From Luteimonas fraxinea (GTDB lineage: Bacteria; Pseudomonadota; Gammaproteobacteria; Xanthomonadales; Xanthomonadaceae), in the NCBI RefSeq assembly GCF_021233355.1, contig NZ_CP089507.1, positions 620,001 to 684,000 on the forward strand: DNA of 64,000 nt, read 5' to 3'. A model generated the notes under the pieces. That model was not told the origin of the DNA and ran no database searches. It saw nothing but the letters and a program-made list of their open reading frames with translations. The position numbers and the translations under genes are program-made. Below, piece by piece: positions 18,790-27,624 of the stretch; the first letter of the stretch is position 1; the number at the start of each line of letters is the position of its first letter.

Positions 18790-18933
18790 GTCCTGAACTC
18801 CTTGGTATTGGGTGGATTCCATTCCCGACTGGCGATTCATTCGTCCTTGCCGGTACAGCCAGTCTTCCCAACACCACGCAGACAGAATATCCGCGGCACT
18901 GCTGGGCCGTAGCCAGCCGAACGCCCGAGCCGT

Positions 18934-18951
18934 TGTAGGAAAATTCCTACA
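18934..18951. promoter_or_regulatory. operator-like dyad between comEA and the M20 peptidase
   Basis: TGTAGGAAAATTCCTACA has perfect 8-base arms around AA. It lies 14 bases before a -10-like TAGAAT (18965-18970) on the plus strand and between two divergent genes, so a repressor or activator could act on either. The protein is unknown. Confidence 0.5.
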
Positions 18952-18997
18952 CACGGGTCCGCGATAGAATTGGGGTTTACGCACACTGGAAACCCGA

Positions 18998-20518
18998 ATG
19001 GACAGCAGCCAGACCGACCGTTTCGTCGGCGCCAAGTGGGACGACGAGATCGTCCCCCAGCTCGTCGAATACATCCGGATCCCCAACAAGTCGCCGATGT
19101 TCGACGCGGACTGGGTCGCCAACGGCCATATGGAACGCGCGGTCGAACTGATGTCGGGCTGGGCCCAGGCCCAGGCGATCCCCGGCATGGTGCTGGACGT
19201 GGTCCGCCTCGAAGGCCGCACGCCGCTGATCTTCATCGAAATTCCGGCGGCGAACGGCGGCAGCGACGACGACTGCGTGCTGCTTTACGGCCATCTCGAC
19301 AAGCAGCCGGAAATGACCGGCTGGGACAAAGACCTCGGCCCGTGGAAGCCAGTGCTGCGCGACGGCAAGCTGTACGGCCGCGGTGGCGCCGATGACGGTT
19401 ACGCGATCTATGGCTCGCTGACCGCAATCCTGGCGCTGCACGAGCAGGGCCTCCCGCACGCGCGCTGCGTGGTGCTGATCGAAGCCTGCGAGGAATCGGG
19501 CAGCTACGACCTGCCTGCCTATGTCGACCATCTCGCCGATCGCATCGGCAAGCCGTCGCTGGTGGTGTGCCTGGACTCGGGCTGCGGCAACTACGACCAG
19601 CTGTGGTGCACGACCTCGCTGCGCGGCCTCGCCGGCGGCAACCTGATGGTCAAGGTGCTCGACGAAGGCGTGCATTCGGGCGATGCGTCCGGCGTCGTGC
19701 CGTCGAGCTTCCGTCTGCTGCGACAGCTGCTGTCGCGCATCGAGGACGAAGTGACCGGCCGCATCCTGGTCGACGGCCTGCATGCCGACATTCCGGCCGA
19801 ACGCCTGGAACAGGCCCGCCGCGCCGCCGAAGTGCTCGATACCGCGATCTACGACAAGTTCCCGCTCACCGGCGCGCTCCAGCCGATGTTCCCGAAGGGT
19901 GCGGATGGCCAAGTGTCGGAAGATCTGTCGAAGCTGGTGCTCAACCGCACCTGGCGCCCGGCGTTGTCGGTGACCGGCGTCGACGGCATTCCGTCGCTGC
20001 AGTCGGCCGGCAACGTGCTGCGCCCGCACACCGCGGTAAAGCTGTCGCTGCGCCTGCCGCCGACCGTCGACGGCAAGCGTGCCGGCGAACTGCTGCAGGA
20101 AGTACTGCTGGCCGATCCGCCGAACGGTGCGACCGTGACGCTCGCCCTGGAGAAGGCCGCGACCGGCTGGAATGCACCGGCGATGTCGCCGTGGCTCACG
20201 AAGGCGATCGACGACGCCAGCCAGGCGTTCTTCGACAAGCCGGCGATGTACATGGGCGAAGGTGGCTCGATCCCGTTCATGGGCATGCTCGGCGAGAAGT
20301 TCCCCGGCGCGCAGTTCATGATCACCGGCGTGCTGGGCCCGCATTCCAACGCGCACGGCCCCAACGAATTCCTGCACATCGAGATGGGCAAGCGCGTGAC
20401 CAGCTGCGTCGCCCGCGTGCTCGTCGAGCATCACCACGCAGGCCAGCGCGGCGAGACCACAGGCGCTGCGGTGGTCGCAGACAGCGGTACGCGACACGGC
20501 GATCACGGTTGCTGCTGA
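18998..20518 (+). CDS. M20-family metallopeptidase (dipeptidase type)
   Basis: A 506-residue M20 di-zinc peptidase. Metal-site blocks are visible: LLYGHLDKQP (H-x-D, about 92-101), LYGRGGADDGYAIYG (about 126-140) with the bridging aspartate, LIEACEESGSYD with the catalytic Glu-Glu, and HGPNEFLHIEM near the end for the last histidine. The dimerisation domain lies between roughly 215 and 330. Members hydrolyse dipeptides or short peptides in the cytosol. There is no signal peptide. A perfect hairpin terminator follows. The His-rich extreme C-terminus (HHHAGQRGE...RHGDHGCC) is unusual and may bind metal. Confidence 0.94.
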   Translation: MDSSQTDRFVGAKWDDEIVPQLVEYIRIPNKSPMFDADWVANGHMERAVELMSGWAQAQAIPGMVLDVVRLEGRTPLIFIEIPAANGGSDDDCVLLYGHLDKQPEMTGWDKDLGPWKPVLRDGKLYGRGGADDGYAIYGSLTAILALHEQGLPHARCVVLIEACEESGSYDLPAYVDHLADRIGKPSLVVCLDSGCGNYDQLWCTTSLRGLAGGNLMVKVLDEGVHSGDASGVVPSSFRLLRQLLSRIEDEVTGRILVDGLHADIPAERLEQARRAAEVLDTAIYDKFPLTGALQPMFPKGADGQVSEDLSKLVLNRTWRPALSVTGVDGIPSLQSAGNVLRPHTAVKLSLRLPPTVDGKRAGELLQEVLLADPPNGATVTLALEKAATGWNAPAMSPWLTKAIDDASQAFFDKPAMYMGEGGSIPFMGMLGEKFPGAQFMITGVLGPHSNAHGPNEFLHIEMGKRVTSCVARVLVEHHHAGQRGETTGAAVVADSGTRHGDHGCC

Positions 20519-20527
20519 GGTAAGCGA

Positions 20528-20549
20528 GGGCCGGCGTATTCGCCGGCCC
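20528..20549 (+). terminator. terminator after the M20 peptidase
   Basis: GGGCCGGCG (20528-20536) and CGCCGGCCC (20541-20549) form a perfect 9-bp stem with a TATT loop. No T-tract follows. Confidence 0.6.
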
Positions 20550-20618
20550 AAACGCCTGCTGCGTGTGGCACGACGACCGGGTAAGGTGGCGCTGACGCCG
20601 CCCCCACGGAGTCTGGCG

Positions 20619-21620
20619 ATGACGATGCGTTCGATTGCCCTGCTGCTGTGCCTTGTGCTGCCGACATTTGTGTCGGCCGAAGACCTCGTCCTCCGCAACG
20701 CGTCCTACGATCCGACGCGCGAATTCTATGTCGACTACAACCGCATGTTCGCTGCCCATTGGCGGCAAGGCGGTGGTGGCGATGTCGAGGTGCTGCAGAC
20801 GCATGGCGGCTCCGGGGCGCAGGCTGATGCGGTGATCGCGGGCGAGCCGGCGGATGTCGTGACACTCGCGCTCGCGGCAGATGTGGACCGGATCGCGTCT
20901 GCGGGACTGCTGGATGCGGACTGGCGCAGGCAGATACTCCACGGCAGCGTGCCCTATACCTCGACCGTGGTCTTCCTCGTGCGCAAGGGCAACCCGAAGC
21001 ACATCGCCGACTGGAACGATCTGGTCGGGGATGTCCAAGTGGTGACCGCGGATCCGAAGACGTCCGGTGTCGCGCGCTGGAGCTATCTCGCAGCGTGGAC
21101 CTGGGCCGCGCGGACGTATCGTGATGGCGAACGCGTGCTGGACTACATGCGCGGGCTCTACGCCAAGGTGCCGGTGCTCGACCGCGGCGCGCGGGGCGCC
21201 CGCGACACCTTCGTCGAGCGCGACATCGGCGATGTGCTGCTGGCGTGGGAAAACGAAGCGCTGCGCGTGCTGGCCGATCCGCAGACCAGCCAGGCGTTCG
21301 AGATCGTCTATCCGAGCATCAGCATCCGCGCCGAGCCGGTGGTCGCGGTGGTCGACCGCAACGCCGATGCGCACGGCGTGCGCGCGGTGGCCGAGGCGTA
21401 TGTCGAAACGCTGTACACACCGGCGGCGCAACGGCTGGTCGCGCAGCACCATTTCCGCCCGATTCTGCGCGACGGCGTGCCGCCTTCGCAGCTCGCGCGT
21501 TTCCGATCGCTGCCCATGGTCACCGTCGACGAGGCGTTCGGCGGCTGGTCGAAGGCGCAGGCCACGCACTTCGCCGATGGCGGCCTGTACGACCGCATCC
21601 GCGCCGCGCCGACGCGCTGA
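20619..21620 (+). CDS. sulfate/thiosulfate-type ABC transporter substrate-binding protein
   Basis: A 333-residue periplasmic binding protein of the Sbp/CysP family. A signal peptide (IALLLCLVLPTFVSA) is followed by LVLRNASYDPTREFYVDYN, the family N-terminus, and THGGSGAQADAVIAGEPADV, the anion-binding loop region. SYLAAWTWA and DIGDVLLAWENEA are also conserved. It should bind sulfate, thiosulfate or a related oxyanion. The start at 20619 has GGAG eight bases upstream. No permease or ATPase gene adjoins, so it is an orphan receptor here; the partners presumably lie elsewhere. It converges with the antiporter gene, leaving a 3-base gap. Confidence 0.92.
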   Translation: MTMRSIALLLCLVLPTFVSAEDLVLRNASYDPTREFYVDYNRMFAAHWRQGGGGDVEVLQTHGGSGAQADAVIAGEPADVVTLALAADVDRIASAGLLDADWRRQILHGSVPYTSTVVFLVRKGNPKHIADWNDLVGDVQVVTADPKTSGVARWSYLAAWTWAARTYRDGERVLDYMRGLYAKVPVLDRGARGARDTFVERDIGDVLLAWENEALRVLADPQTSQAFEIVYPSISIRAEPVVAVVDRNADAHGVRAVAEAYVETLYTPAAQRLVAQHHFRPILRDGVPPSQLARFRSLPMVTVDEAFGGWSKAQATHFADGGLYDRIRAAPTR

Positions 21621-21623
21621 ACG

Positions 21624-22889
21624 TCAGCGCGCGTCCTGCGCCGGGGTGGCCGGCAGTTCGCCACCGCGGCGACGCATGATCCAGTTGAACAGCGGCGTCG
21701 CCATCAGCGTGGTGACGATCGCCATCAGCACCAGGATCGAGAACAGGCCCTGTTTGATCACACCGGCCTGCAGGCCGATGTTGATCAGGATCAGCTCCAT
21801 CAGGCCGCGGGCGTTCATCAGCGCGCCGATCGCCTGCGCATCGCGCGGGCTCTCACCGGCCATACGCGCTGCTGCCCAGCAGGCCAGCCCCTTGCCGGCG
21901 AACGAGACGAGCAGGATCGCGCCCGCCGCGAGCAGCAGCTGCGGTTCCAGCACCATGCCCAGATCCGTCTTCAGGCCCGAGAAGGTGAAGAACATCGGCA
22001 GGAAGAACACGACGACAAAGGGCTGCAGCGTGTCGCGGACCTTCTCCACCAGCGCGCCCTTGGGCATGCAGGCGCCGAGCAGGAAACCGCCGAACACCGC
22101 ATGGATGCCGATCGCATCCATCAGCCACGCGCTGAGGCAGAACAGGATCAGCATGACCGCGAGCATCGTCGCGCTGAGCGGCGCATCGGGGCGTACGGCA
22201 TCGGCGAGCTTGCGCAGCAGTTTGCGCCCGACGAGCAGCATGAAGACTGCATAGGCGATGCCGCCACCGATCGCCCACCACGCGCTGTCCCAGCTGCCGC
22301 CGAAGCTGGCGAGCACGATCGCGAGAATGCACCACGCTGCCGCATCGTCGACTGCGCCCGCGGTCAGCGCGAGCGTGCCCAGAGGACTACCGGCGAGGCC
22401 GCGCTCGTGGATGATCCGCGCGAGCATCGGGAACGCCGTGATCGCGATCGCCGCGCCGAGGAACAGCGATGCATCGGACACGCGCACGTTCTCGGCGAAC
22501 AGATTCGGAATGCCCAGCAGCCACGGCGCGATCAGGAACGCCAGTGCGAACGGCACCACGATGCCGGCGATCGAGACCGCGAATGCGCCGCGGAAGCGCG
22601 ACCGGAAATGGTCGCTCCGGAATTCGGTGCCGACCAGGAACATGTAGAGGCCCACGCCGAACTGCGCGAACACATACAGCGTGTCGAGCGTTTGCGCAGG
22701 AAACAGCGCTGCCTGCAGCTCGGGCAGCATCCAGCCGAGCAGCGACGGCCCGAGCGTGACGCCGGCGATCATCTCGCCGACCACCTGCGGCTGACCGAGG
22801 CGCTGCGCCAGGCGGCCGACCAGACGACAGACCAGCAGGATCACCGCGGCCTGCAGGAAGAAGAACACGGACAACTGGGCGGTCGGCAT
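21624..22889 (-). CDS. CPA2-family cation:proton antiporter
   Basis: A 421-residue inner-membrane protein with 12 or more predicted helices, of the Kef/CPA2 antiporter class. Characteristic segments are GQPQVVGEMIAGVTLGPSLL (about 32-51) and the ion-path motif LTAGAVDDAAAW with paired aspartates near residue 175. GFLLGACMPKG and a late NARGLMELILINIGL are also typical. It lacks the C-terminal TrkA-N domain of true Kef channels, so it is more like a plain Na+ or K+/H+ exchanger. The cation cannot be stated from sequence. It stands alone between the binding-protein gene and tRNA-Phe. Confidence 0.92.
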   Translation of the reverse strand: MPTAQLSVFFFLQAAVILLVCRLVGRLAQRLGQPQVVGEMIAGVTLGPSLLGWMLPELQAALFPAQTLDTLYVFAQFGVGLYMFLVGTEFRSDHFRSRFRGAFAVSIAGIVVPFALAFLIAPWLLGIPNLFAENVRVSDASLFLGAAIAITAFPMLARIIHERGLAGSPLGTLALTAGAVDDAAAWCILAIVLASFGGSWDSAWWAIGGGIAYAVFMLLVGRKLLRKLADAVRPDAPLSATMLAVMLILFCLSAWLMDAIGIHAVFGGFLLGACMPKGALVEKVRDTLQPFVVVFFLPMFFTFSGLKTDLGMVLEPQLLLAAGAILLVSFAGKGLACWAAARMAGESPRDAQAIGALMNARGLMELILINIGLQAGVIKQGLFSILVLMAIVTTLMATPLFNWIMRRRGGELPATPAQDAR

Positions 22890-22977
22890 CGAAAGAGCTC
22901 CAACGCCACAGCGGCGCGCGGCGATGATGCGCTGCTGCGGGCCGCGGGTAAATGGATTTCCGCAGGCCTACAACGCA

Positions 22978-23002
22978 GAAGACCCGCACTGGGCGGGCCT
23001 TC
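22978..23002 (-). terminator. tRNA-Phe terminator
   Basis: On the minus strand a 10-bp stem with one G-T pair (22978-22987 with 22993-23002) lies 13 bases past the CCA end of tRNA-Phe. Confidence 0.65.
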
Positions 23003-23015
23003 GACGTTCCTGCAA

Positions 23016-23091
23016 TGGTGGCCGGGGAGGGAATCGAACCCCCGACACGGGGATTTTCAATCCCCTGCTCTACCAACTGAGCTACCCGGCC
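23016..23091 (-). tRNA. tRNA-Phe (anticodon GAA)
   Basis: The minus strand folds into a 76-base cloverleaf. The acceptor stem is GGCCGGG with CCCGGCC, the D-arm region GCTCAGTTGGTAGAGC, and the anticodon stem GGGGA/TCCCC with loop TTGAAAA, giving anticodon GAA. The T-arm contains GGTTCGATTCC, and CCA is encoded. Confidence 0.97.
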
Positions 23092-23244
23092 ACTGCGGGA
23101 GGCGCATGATACGGGGCAGGCTCGCAGACGGCAACCGTTTTTCGAAAACTCGTGTCGAGCGCCGCATTCGAGGCCATCCCACTCAGCGGCCAATGACTGG
23201 CGACGCGTTAACATCGGCCTCCACCCGCAACCGGAGTGCCGCGC

Positions 23245-23718
23245 ATGAAACCGTGGAAACTGCTGACGATCCTGCTGCTGGCCGGCGCCCTCGCCGCCTG
23301 CGTGACCGGGCAGCGTCGCGTGTCGGAACCTACCGCGAGCATCCAGCAGCTGACCGTCGGCGCCGACGGCAACTGGTCGGTCGATTTGCGCCTGCAGAAC
23401 TACAGCAGCATTCCGATGCGCTTCGAATCGATCCGCTTCGCGGTCTCGGTCGACGGGGTCTCTGCGGGCACGCTGGAAGACGCCACGACGCTGACGATCG
23501 GCCCCGAGTCGGCCGACATCCTGAGCCTGCGCATCGCGCCGTCCGCGGAGGGCCGGTTGCATGCGGCCGACGCACTCGCCGCGGGTCGCTCGCTGAACTA
23601 CCGGATCGACGGCAGCATCCGCGCCGCGCCCGACGATCGTGGCAGCGCACGGGACTACACGGTGCGCCGCGACAGCACCCTGAACCCCGTCCCGGGCCTG
23701 CCCGGCGTGATGCGCTGA
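23245..23718 (+). CDS. LEA14-like lipoprotein
   Basis: A 157-residue lipoprotein with signal MKPWKLLTILLLAGALAAC, the lipidated cysteine being residue 19. The mature part (VDLRLQNYSSIPMRFESIRFAVSVDG...) looks like the LEA14/WHy beta-sandwich found in desiccation- and stress-linked proteins, where a short strand pattern N..(S/P)MRF...F.V recurs. Assignment to that fold is by pattern only. CCGGAG lies upstream of the ATG at 23245; a GTG at 23236 is the alternative start. The acyl-CoA dehydrogenase gene follows after 52 bases. Confidence 0.75.
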   Translation: MKPWKLLTILLLAGALAACVTGQRRVSEPTASIQQLTVGADGNWSVDLRLQNYSSIPMRFESIRFAVSVDGVSAGTLEDATTLTIGPESADILSLRIAPSAEGRLHAADALAAGRSLNYRIDGSIRAAPDDRGSARDYTVRRDSTLNPVPGLPGVMR

Positions 23719-23770
23719 CGCCGCCGCCTCCTTCCACCGATACGAACACGCACACGAGCCAGACTGACGC

Positions 23771-25561
23771 ATGAGCACCTACCACGCCCCGTTGACCGAC
23801 ATCCGCTTCGCGCTGCACGACGTGCTGCAGGTCGAGTCCCTGTTCTCCACACTCGGCTTCGACGACGCCAACCGCGAGACCGTCGATGCCGTGCTCGACG
23901 AGTGCGCGCGCATGTGCGAGACCGTGCTCGCGCCGCTGAACCGCATCGGCGACGAACAGGGCGTGCGTTTCGACAAGGCCACCGGCGCAGTCACCACGCC
24001 CGACGGCTTCAAGGCCGCCTACGACCAGTTCGCCGAGGGCGGCTGGACCGGCATGAGCGCGCCGACCGAGTTCGGTGGCATGAACATGCCGCACGCGATC
24101 GGCATCTGCCTCGAGGAAATGATCGACGCCGCCAACCTCGCGTGGAGCAACTTCCCGCTGCTGTCGCACGGCGCCGTCAATGCGCTGCGCCACCACGGCG
24201 AGGACTGGCAGAAGGAAGTCTTCCTCAAACCGCTGATCGCCGGCACTTGGACCGGCACCATGTGTCTGACCGAGCCGCAATGCGGCACCGATCTCGGCCT
24301 GCTGAAGACGCGCGCCGAGCCGGCCGAAGACGGCACGTACGCGATCACCGGCACCAAGATCTTCATCACCGCCGGCGAGCACGACCTCACCGACAACATC
24401 ATCCATCTGGTGCTCGCGCGTCTGCCGGATGCACCCGCGGGCAGCAAGGGCATCTCGCTTTTCATAGTGCCGAAGATCCAGGTCGCACGCGACGGCACCG
24501 TGGGCGAGCGCAATGCCGTGCGCTGCGGCGCGGTCGAACACAAGATGGGCATACACGGCTCCGCGACCTGCGTGATGAATTTCGACGGCGCGCAGGGCTA
24601 TCTCATCGGCCAGCCGCACAAGGGCCTGATGGCGATGTTTACGATGATGAACACCGCGCGCCTCGGCGTCGGTGTGCAGGGTCTGGGCCTCGCGACGCGC
24701 GCCTACGAGAACGCGCTGCGCTACGCGCGCGAGCGTCTGCAGTCGCGTGCGCTGTCGGGTCCGAAGCTGCCGTCGAAGCCGGCCGATCCGATCCTCGTCC
24801 AGCCCGACGTACGCCGCATGCTGCTGACCTGCAAGTCGCTGACCGAAGGCGGCCGCCTGCTGGCGTACCACGCCGGTTCGCTGGTCGACAGCGCCGAACT
24901 CGCCGGCGACGATGCCGCGCGCAAGGAGGCCGACGATCTGCTCGGCTTCCTGACGCCGATCGTCAAGGGCTGCCTGACCGAGTGGGGCAACGAGTGCACC
25001 TACCACGCACTGCAATGCTTCGGCGGCCACGGTTACATCGCCGAGCACGGCATCGAGCAGCTGGCCCGCGACGCGCGCATCACCACGCTCTACGAGGGCA
25101 CGACCGGCATCCAGGCGCTGGACCTGATGGGCCGCAAGACCCTGCAGCTGCAGGGCGCGGGTTTGCGCGTGTTCCTCGGCATGATCGAACGCTTCTGCGT
25201 CGAGCACGCGAACGATGCGGCGCTGGCCGAGTTCATCGAGCCGCTGCGGGCGAAGGCCGGCGAGTGGCAGGCGCTGACGCGTTCGATCGCCGAGCGCGCC
25301 GCGGCCGATCCCGAGGAAATCGGCGCGGCCGCCTACGACTACCTGTTCTACTCCGGCTACGTGACGCTGGCCTACTGGTGGGCGCGCAGCGTCGCGGTGG
25401 CCGACGCGTCGTCGCGTCCGGAGACCTTCAAGGCCGGCAAGCGCGAGACTGCCCGCTTCTACTTCACCCGCATCCTGCCGCGCACGCTGAGCCATGCGGC
25501 GGCGATCGCGAGTGGCCCGGCTTCGCTGCTGTCGATCGCCGACGAGGCCCTCGACAGCTGA
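23771..25561 (+). CDS. acyl-CoA dehydrogenase, DmdC/FadE5-like long form
   Basis: A 596-residue FAD-dependent acyl-CoA dehydrogenase of the long type with an extra C-terminal domain. N-terminal FALHDVLQVESLF, the FAD-binding stretch TMCLTEPQCGTDLGLLKTRA (about 160-179) and YAITGTKIFITAGEHD fix the family. The catalytic-base region is YEGTTGIQALDLMGRK (about 441-456), with E442 the likely base. The C-terminal part (residues 470-590) matches the 3-methylmercaptopropionyl-CoA dehydrogenase class. Many such proteins outside marine bacteria act on ordinary acyl-CoAs, so the substrate remains open. A strong hairpin follows the stop. Confidence 0.92.
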   Translation: MSTYHAPLTDIRFALHDVLQVESLFSTLGFDDANRETVDAVLDECARMCETVLAPLNRIGDEQGVRFDKATGAVTTPDGFKAAYDQFAEGGWTGMSAPTEFGGMNMPHAIGICLEEMIDAANLAWSNFPLLSHGAVNALRHHGEDWQKEVFLKPLIAGTWTGTMCLTEPQCGTDLGLLKTRAEPAEDGTYAITGTKIFITAGEHDLTDNIIHLVLARLPDAPAGSKGISLFIVPKIQVARDGTVGERNAVRCGAVEHKMGIHGSATCVMNFDGAQGYLIGQPHKGLMAMFTMMNTARLGVGVQGLGLATRAYENALRYARERLQSRALSGPKLPSKPADPILVQPDVRRMLLTCKSLTEGGRLLAYHAGSLVDSAELAGDDAARKEADDLLGFLTPIVKGCLTEWGNECTYHALQCFGGHGYIAEHGIEQLARDARITTLYEGTTGIQALDLMGRKTLQLQGAGLRVFLGMIERFCVEHANDAALAEFIEPLRAKAGEWQALTRSIAERAAADPEEIGAAAYDYLFYSGYVTLAYWWARSVAVADASSRPETFKAGKRETARFYFTRILPRTLSHAAAIASGPASLLSIADEALDS

Positions 25562-25571
25562 GGTCCTGCGC

Positions 25572-25606
25572 GCACGTCGCGACTGCCAGCTGGCGTCGCG
25601 ACGTGC
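25572..25606 (+). terminator. long hairpin after the acyl-CoA dehydrogenase
   Basis: GCACGTCGCGAC and GTCGCGACGTGC (25595-25606) form a perfect 12-bp stem. The 11-base loop contains the smaller palindrome CCAGCTGG. No T-tract follows. Confidence 0.6.
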
Positions 25607-25656
25607 ACGTGATCCATTGCACAAAGTGTCATCGATCGGGTATATGCTCGGTCGCA

Positions 25657-26319
25657 ATGGAGGCAGACAGCGCGATCACACGCCTGATCCCCGCCGGCGC
25701 TGCAAACGCGCTGGATTCCGGAGTCTCCTCCGCACTTTCTGATCACGCCCCGCGTCGCGATGCAGTCCGCCTGCTCGCCCTCGACGCGCACGGCCGTGCG
25801 CTCAACTGGATCAGCTGGCAGGACGCGGCGTGTCTGTACGCGCGCGGCGCCGTTGCCTGGACGCTGGGCGATCCCTGCATGACCGTGCACGGCGGCATGT
25901 GCCGCGCGACCGGGCAGCAGAGCCGCATGGATCTGCATCCGATCATCGCCGGCCGCAGCCACGTGCGCCCGAGTGCGATCGATCCGACGCCCGCGCTGAC
26001 CAACACCGCCCTGTTCGCTCGCGACTACCATTTGTGTCTGTACTGCGGTCGGCGTGCCGGCCGGCAGACGCTGACTCGCGATCACGTCGAACCGCTGTCG
26101 CGCGGCGGTCTCGACATCTGGGAGAACGTGGTCACCGCGTGCTTCCAATGCAATTCTCGCAAGGGCGCGCGCACGCCGCAGGAGGCTTCGATGCCGCTGC
26201 TGGCGGTACCGTTCCGGCCGAGCTGGATCGAGCATCTGATCCTCAGCAACCGCAACATCCTCGCCGACCAGATGGCGTTCCTCAGCACCCATCTGCCAAA
26301 ACGCGATCGCGGCGGATGA
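25657..26319 (+). CDS. HNH endonuclease family protein
   Basis: A 220-residue protein with a C-terminal-half HNH domain. The zinc-type cysteines are C127/C130 (CLYC) and C162/C165 (CFQC). The catalytic-type block TRDHVEPLSRGG (140-151) and NVVTACFQCN give the H-N-N/H pattern complete. The first 120 residues form an unrecognised domain with its own possible metal pair (DPCMTVHGGMC, 72-82). Similar solitary HNH proteins are common in this group and may act in DNA repair or defence, but none of that is shown here. A TATATG at 25641-25646 could serve as -10, giving a very short leader. Confidence 0.88.
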   Translation: MEADSAITRLIPAGAANALDSGVSSALSDHAPRRDAVRLLALDAHGRALNWISWQDAACLYARGAVAWTLGDPCMTVHGGMCRATGQQSRMDLHPIIAGRSHVRPSAIDPTPALTNTALFARDYHLCLYCGRRAGRQTLTRDHVEPLSRGGLDIWENVVTACFQCNSRKGARTPQEASMPLLAVPFRPSWIEHLILSNRNILADQMAFLSTHLPKRDRGG

Positions 26320-26416
26320 CCGCGCGCCACGTGTCGCGTGCGCTGCACAGCATGCGTGGCACTGGATACACTTCATGGATAGCGCGCCTCGCGCCGCGCC
26401 GCCCGGTATCTCCTGC

Positions 26417-27553
26417 ATGACCCTGACCATCGCCCTGAGCGGAATGGACACCGCCACCGAAACCGCATTGCGCGCGGCCTTCGCCGGTGCCAATGCCCAG
26501 CTCGGCGAACCGTTCCTGCTCGTCGCCGAGCCCGATGCCGAACACGTCATCGTCGACATGGACAGCATGTACGGCCCGATGAGCTGGCTGCGCCTGCATG
26601 CGGCGGGCAAGCAGATCGTCGGCCTGACCTCGGCGCCACGCGTGCAGACCCATTTCCGTCTCGGGCGTCCGTTCGACGACAACGCGATGGCCGCACTGCT
26701 GCGCGAGATCGCGGCCATGCGGGACATCGTGCTGGGCACTCAGATCCCGACGCCGGCGCCTGACGTGCCTGCAGCTGCGACGGCCGTGACGCCAGTCGCC
26801 GTTGCACGCGAAGCAGAGATTCCGCAGGCCGTGCCCGAGATAGCTTCAGTGGTTGCGACCGTCGAGACCGAGGTCACGATTCCCGAGCCTGAAGACGTGC
26901 TGGAAACAGCACCCGCTGCGGAACCAGAGCCGCCAGCAGCACCCGAAGACGCCGCGGTCGCGCCGGAGCCGGAGCCCGAACCGGAACGCGCCCTGCCCTT
27001 CGCGACCTGGATCGATGCAGGCGTGCTGCGCGGCCGCCGTCGCTATCGCCGCGAAACCGGCCCGACGCTCTGGCTCGATTTCGACGCGCAGCAGTACCAC
27101 GGGCCGACCACGCTCAAGCCGTTGAGCCAGTACTTCGACGGCCCGATCGAGCGCGATGCGATCGAGCCCGTCGACGATGTGACCTGGTCGCGCGAAGCGC
27201 AGGCCTCCGGCGCACCGCAGCCGCTGCTGCGTCTGGTCTGGCTGGGCGGCCTGCTGGCCGGCAACGGCACGCTCGCGCCGGAACACGACCCGGATGCGCG
27301 ATACCAGCTGAACAAGTGGCCGCAGACCGAGCGCGAGTACCCACGTCATTTCCGCATCGCCACCGCGATGATGAAAGGCCCGGCCACGCTCGACGAGATC
27401 ATCAAGGCCAGCGGCCTGCCGTCGGACGAAGTGGTCCGGTTCGTGAACGCCAACCTCGCCACGGGCTATGCCGAACCGCTGGTCGAAGCGACCGAGGCGG
27501 TCGACGAACCCGCGCGCCCGGGCGGTTTCTTCTCCCGCCTGCGGCGTCGCTGA
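26417..27553 (+). CDS. hypothetical protein with Pro/Glu-rich central linker
   Basis: A 378-residue cytosolic protein I cannot assign to a family. Residues 1-110 form a folded alpha/beta region (MTLTIALSGMDTATETALRA...EHVIVDMDSMYGP) that ends in acidic patches, vaguely like a receiver domain but without its phosphorylation site. Residues 115-195 are a low-complexity Ala/Pro/Glu linker. The C-terminal third has a helical, winged-helix-like stretch (YPRHFRIATAMMKGPATLDE...GLPSDEVVRFVNANLATG) and ends in a basic tail FFSRLRRR. An in-frame ATG at 26375 is an alternative start. Modest spacing to dxs does not prove co-transcription. Confidence 0.75.
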   Translation: MTLTIALSGMDTATETALRAAFAGANAQLGEPFLLVAEPDAEHVIVDMDSMYGPMSWLRLHAAGKQIVGLTSAPRVQTHFRLGRPFDDNAMAALLREIAAMRDIVLGTQIPTPAPDVPAAATAVTPVAVAREAEIPQAVPEIASVVATVETEVTIPEPEDVLETAPAAEPEPPAAPEDAAVAPEPEPEPERALPFATWIDAGVLRGRRRYRRETGPTLWLDFDAQQYHGPTTLKPLSQYFDGPIERDAIEPVDDVTWSREAQASGAPQPLLRLVWLGGLLAGNGTLAPEHDPDARYQLNKWPQTEREYPRHFRIATAMMKGPATLDEIIKASGLPSDEVVRFVNANLATGYAEPLVEATEAVDEPARPGGFFSRLRRR

Positions 27554-27612
27554 AGGCCCTGAACGCCCGGTTTCCATGACAGGCCGGTGACGCCAGCCGC
27601 GGGGCCGCGGCG

Positions 27613-27618
27613 TACAAT
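27613..27618 (+). promoter_or_regulatory. -10-like box just before dxs
   Basis: TACAAT at 27613-27618 lies only 6 bases before the dxs ATG (27625). The transcript would start at or next to the start codon. No good -35 is seen. Confidence 0.35.
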
Positions 27619-27624
27619 TAGCGG

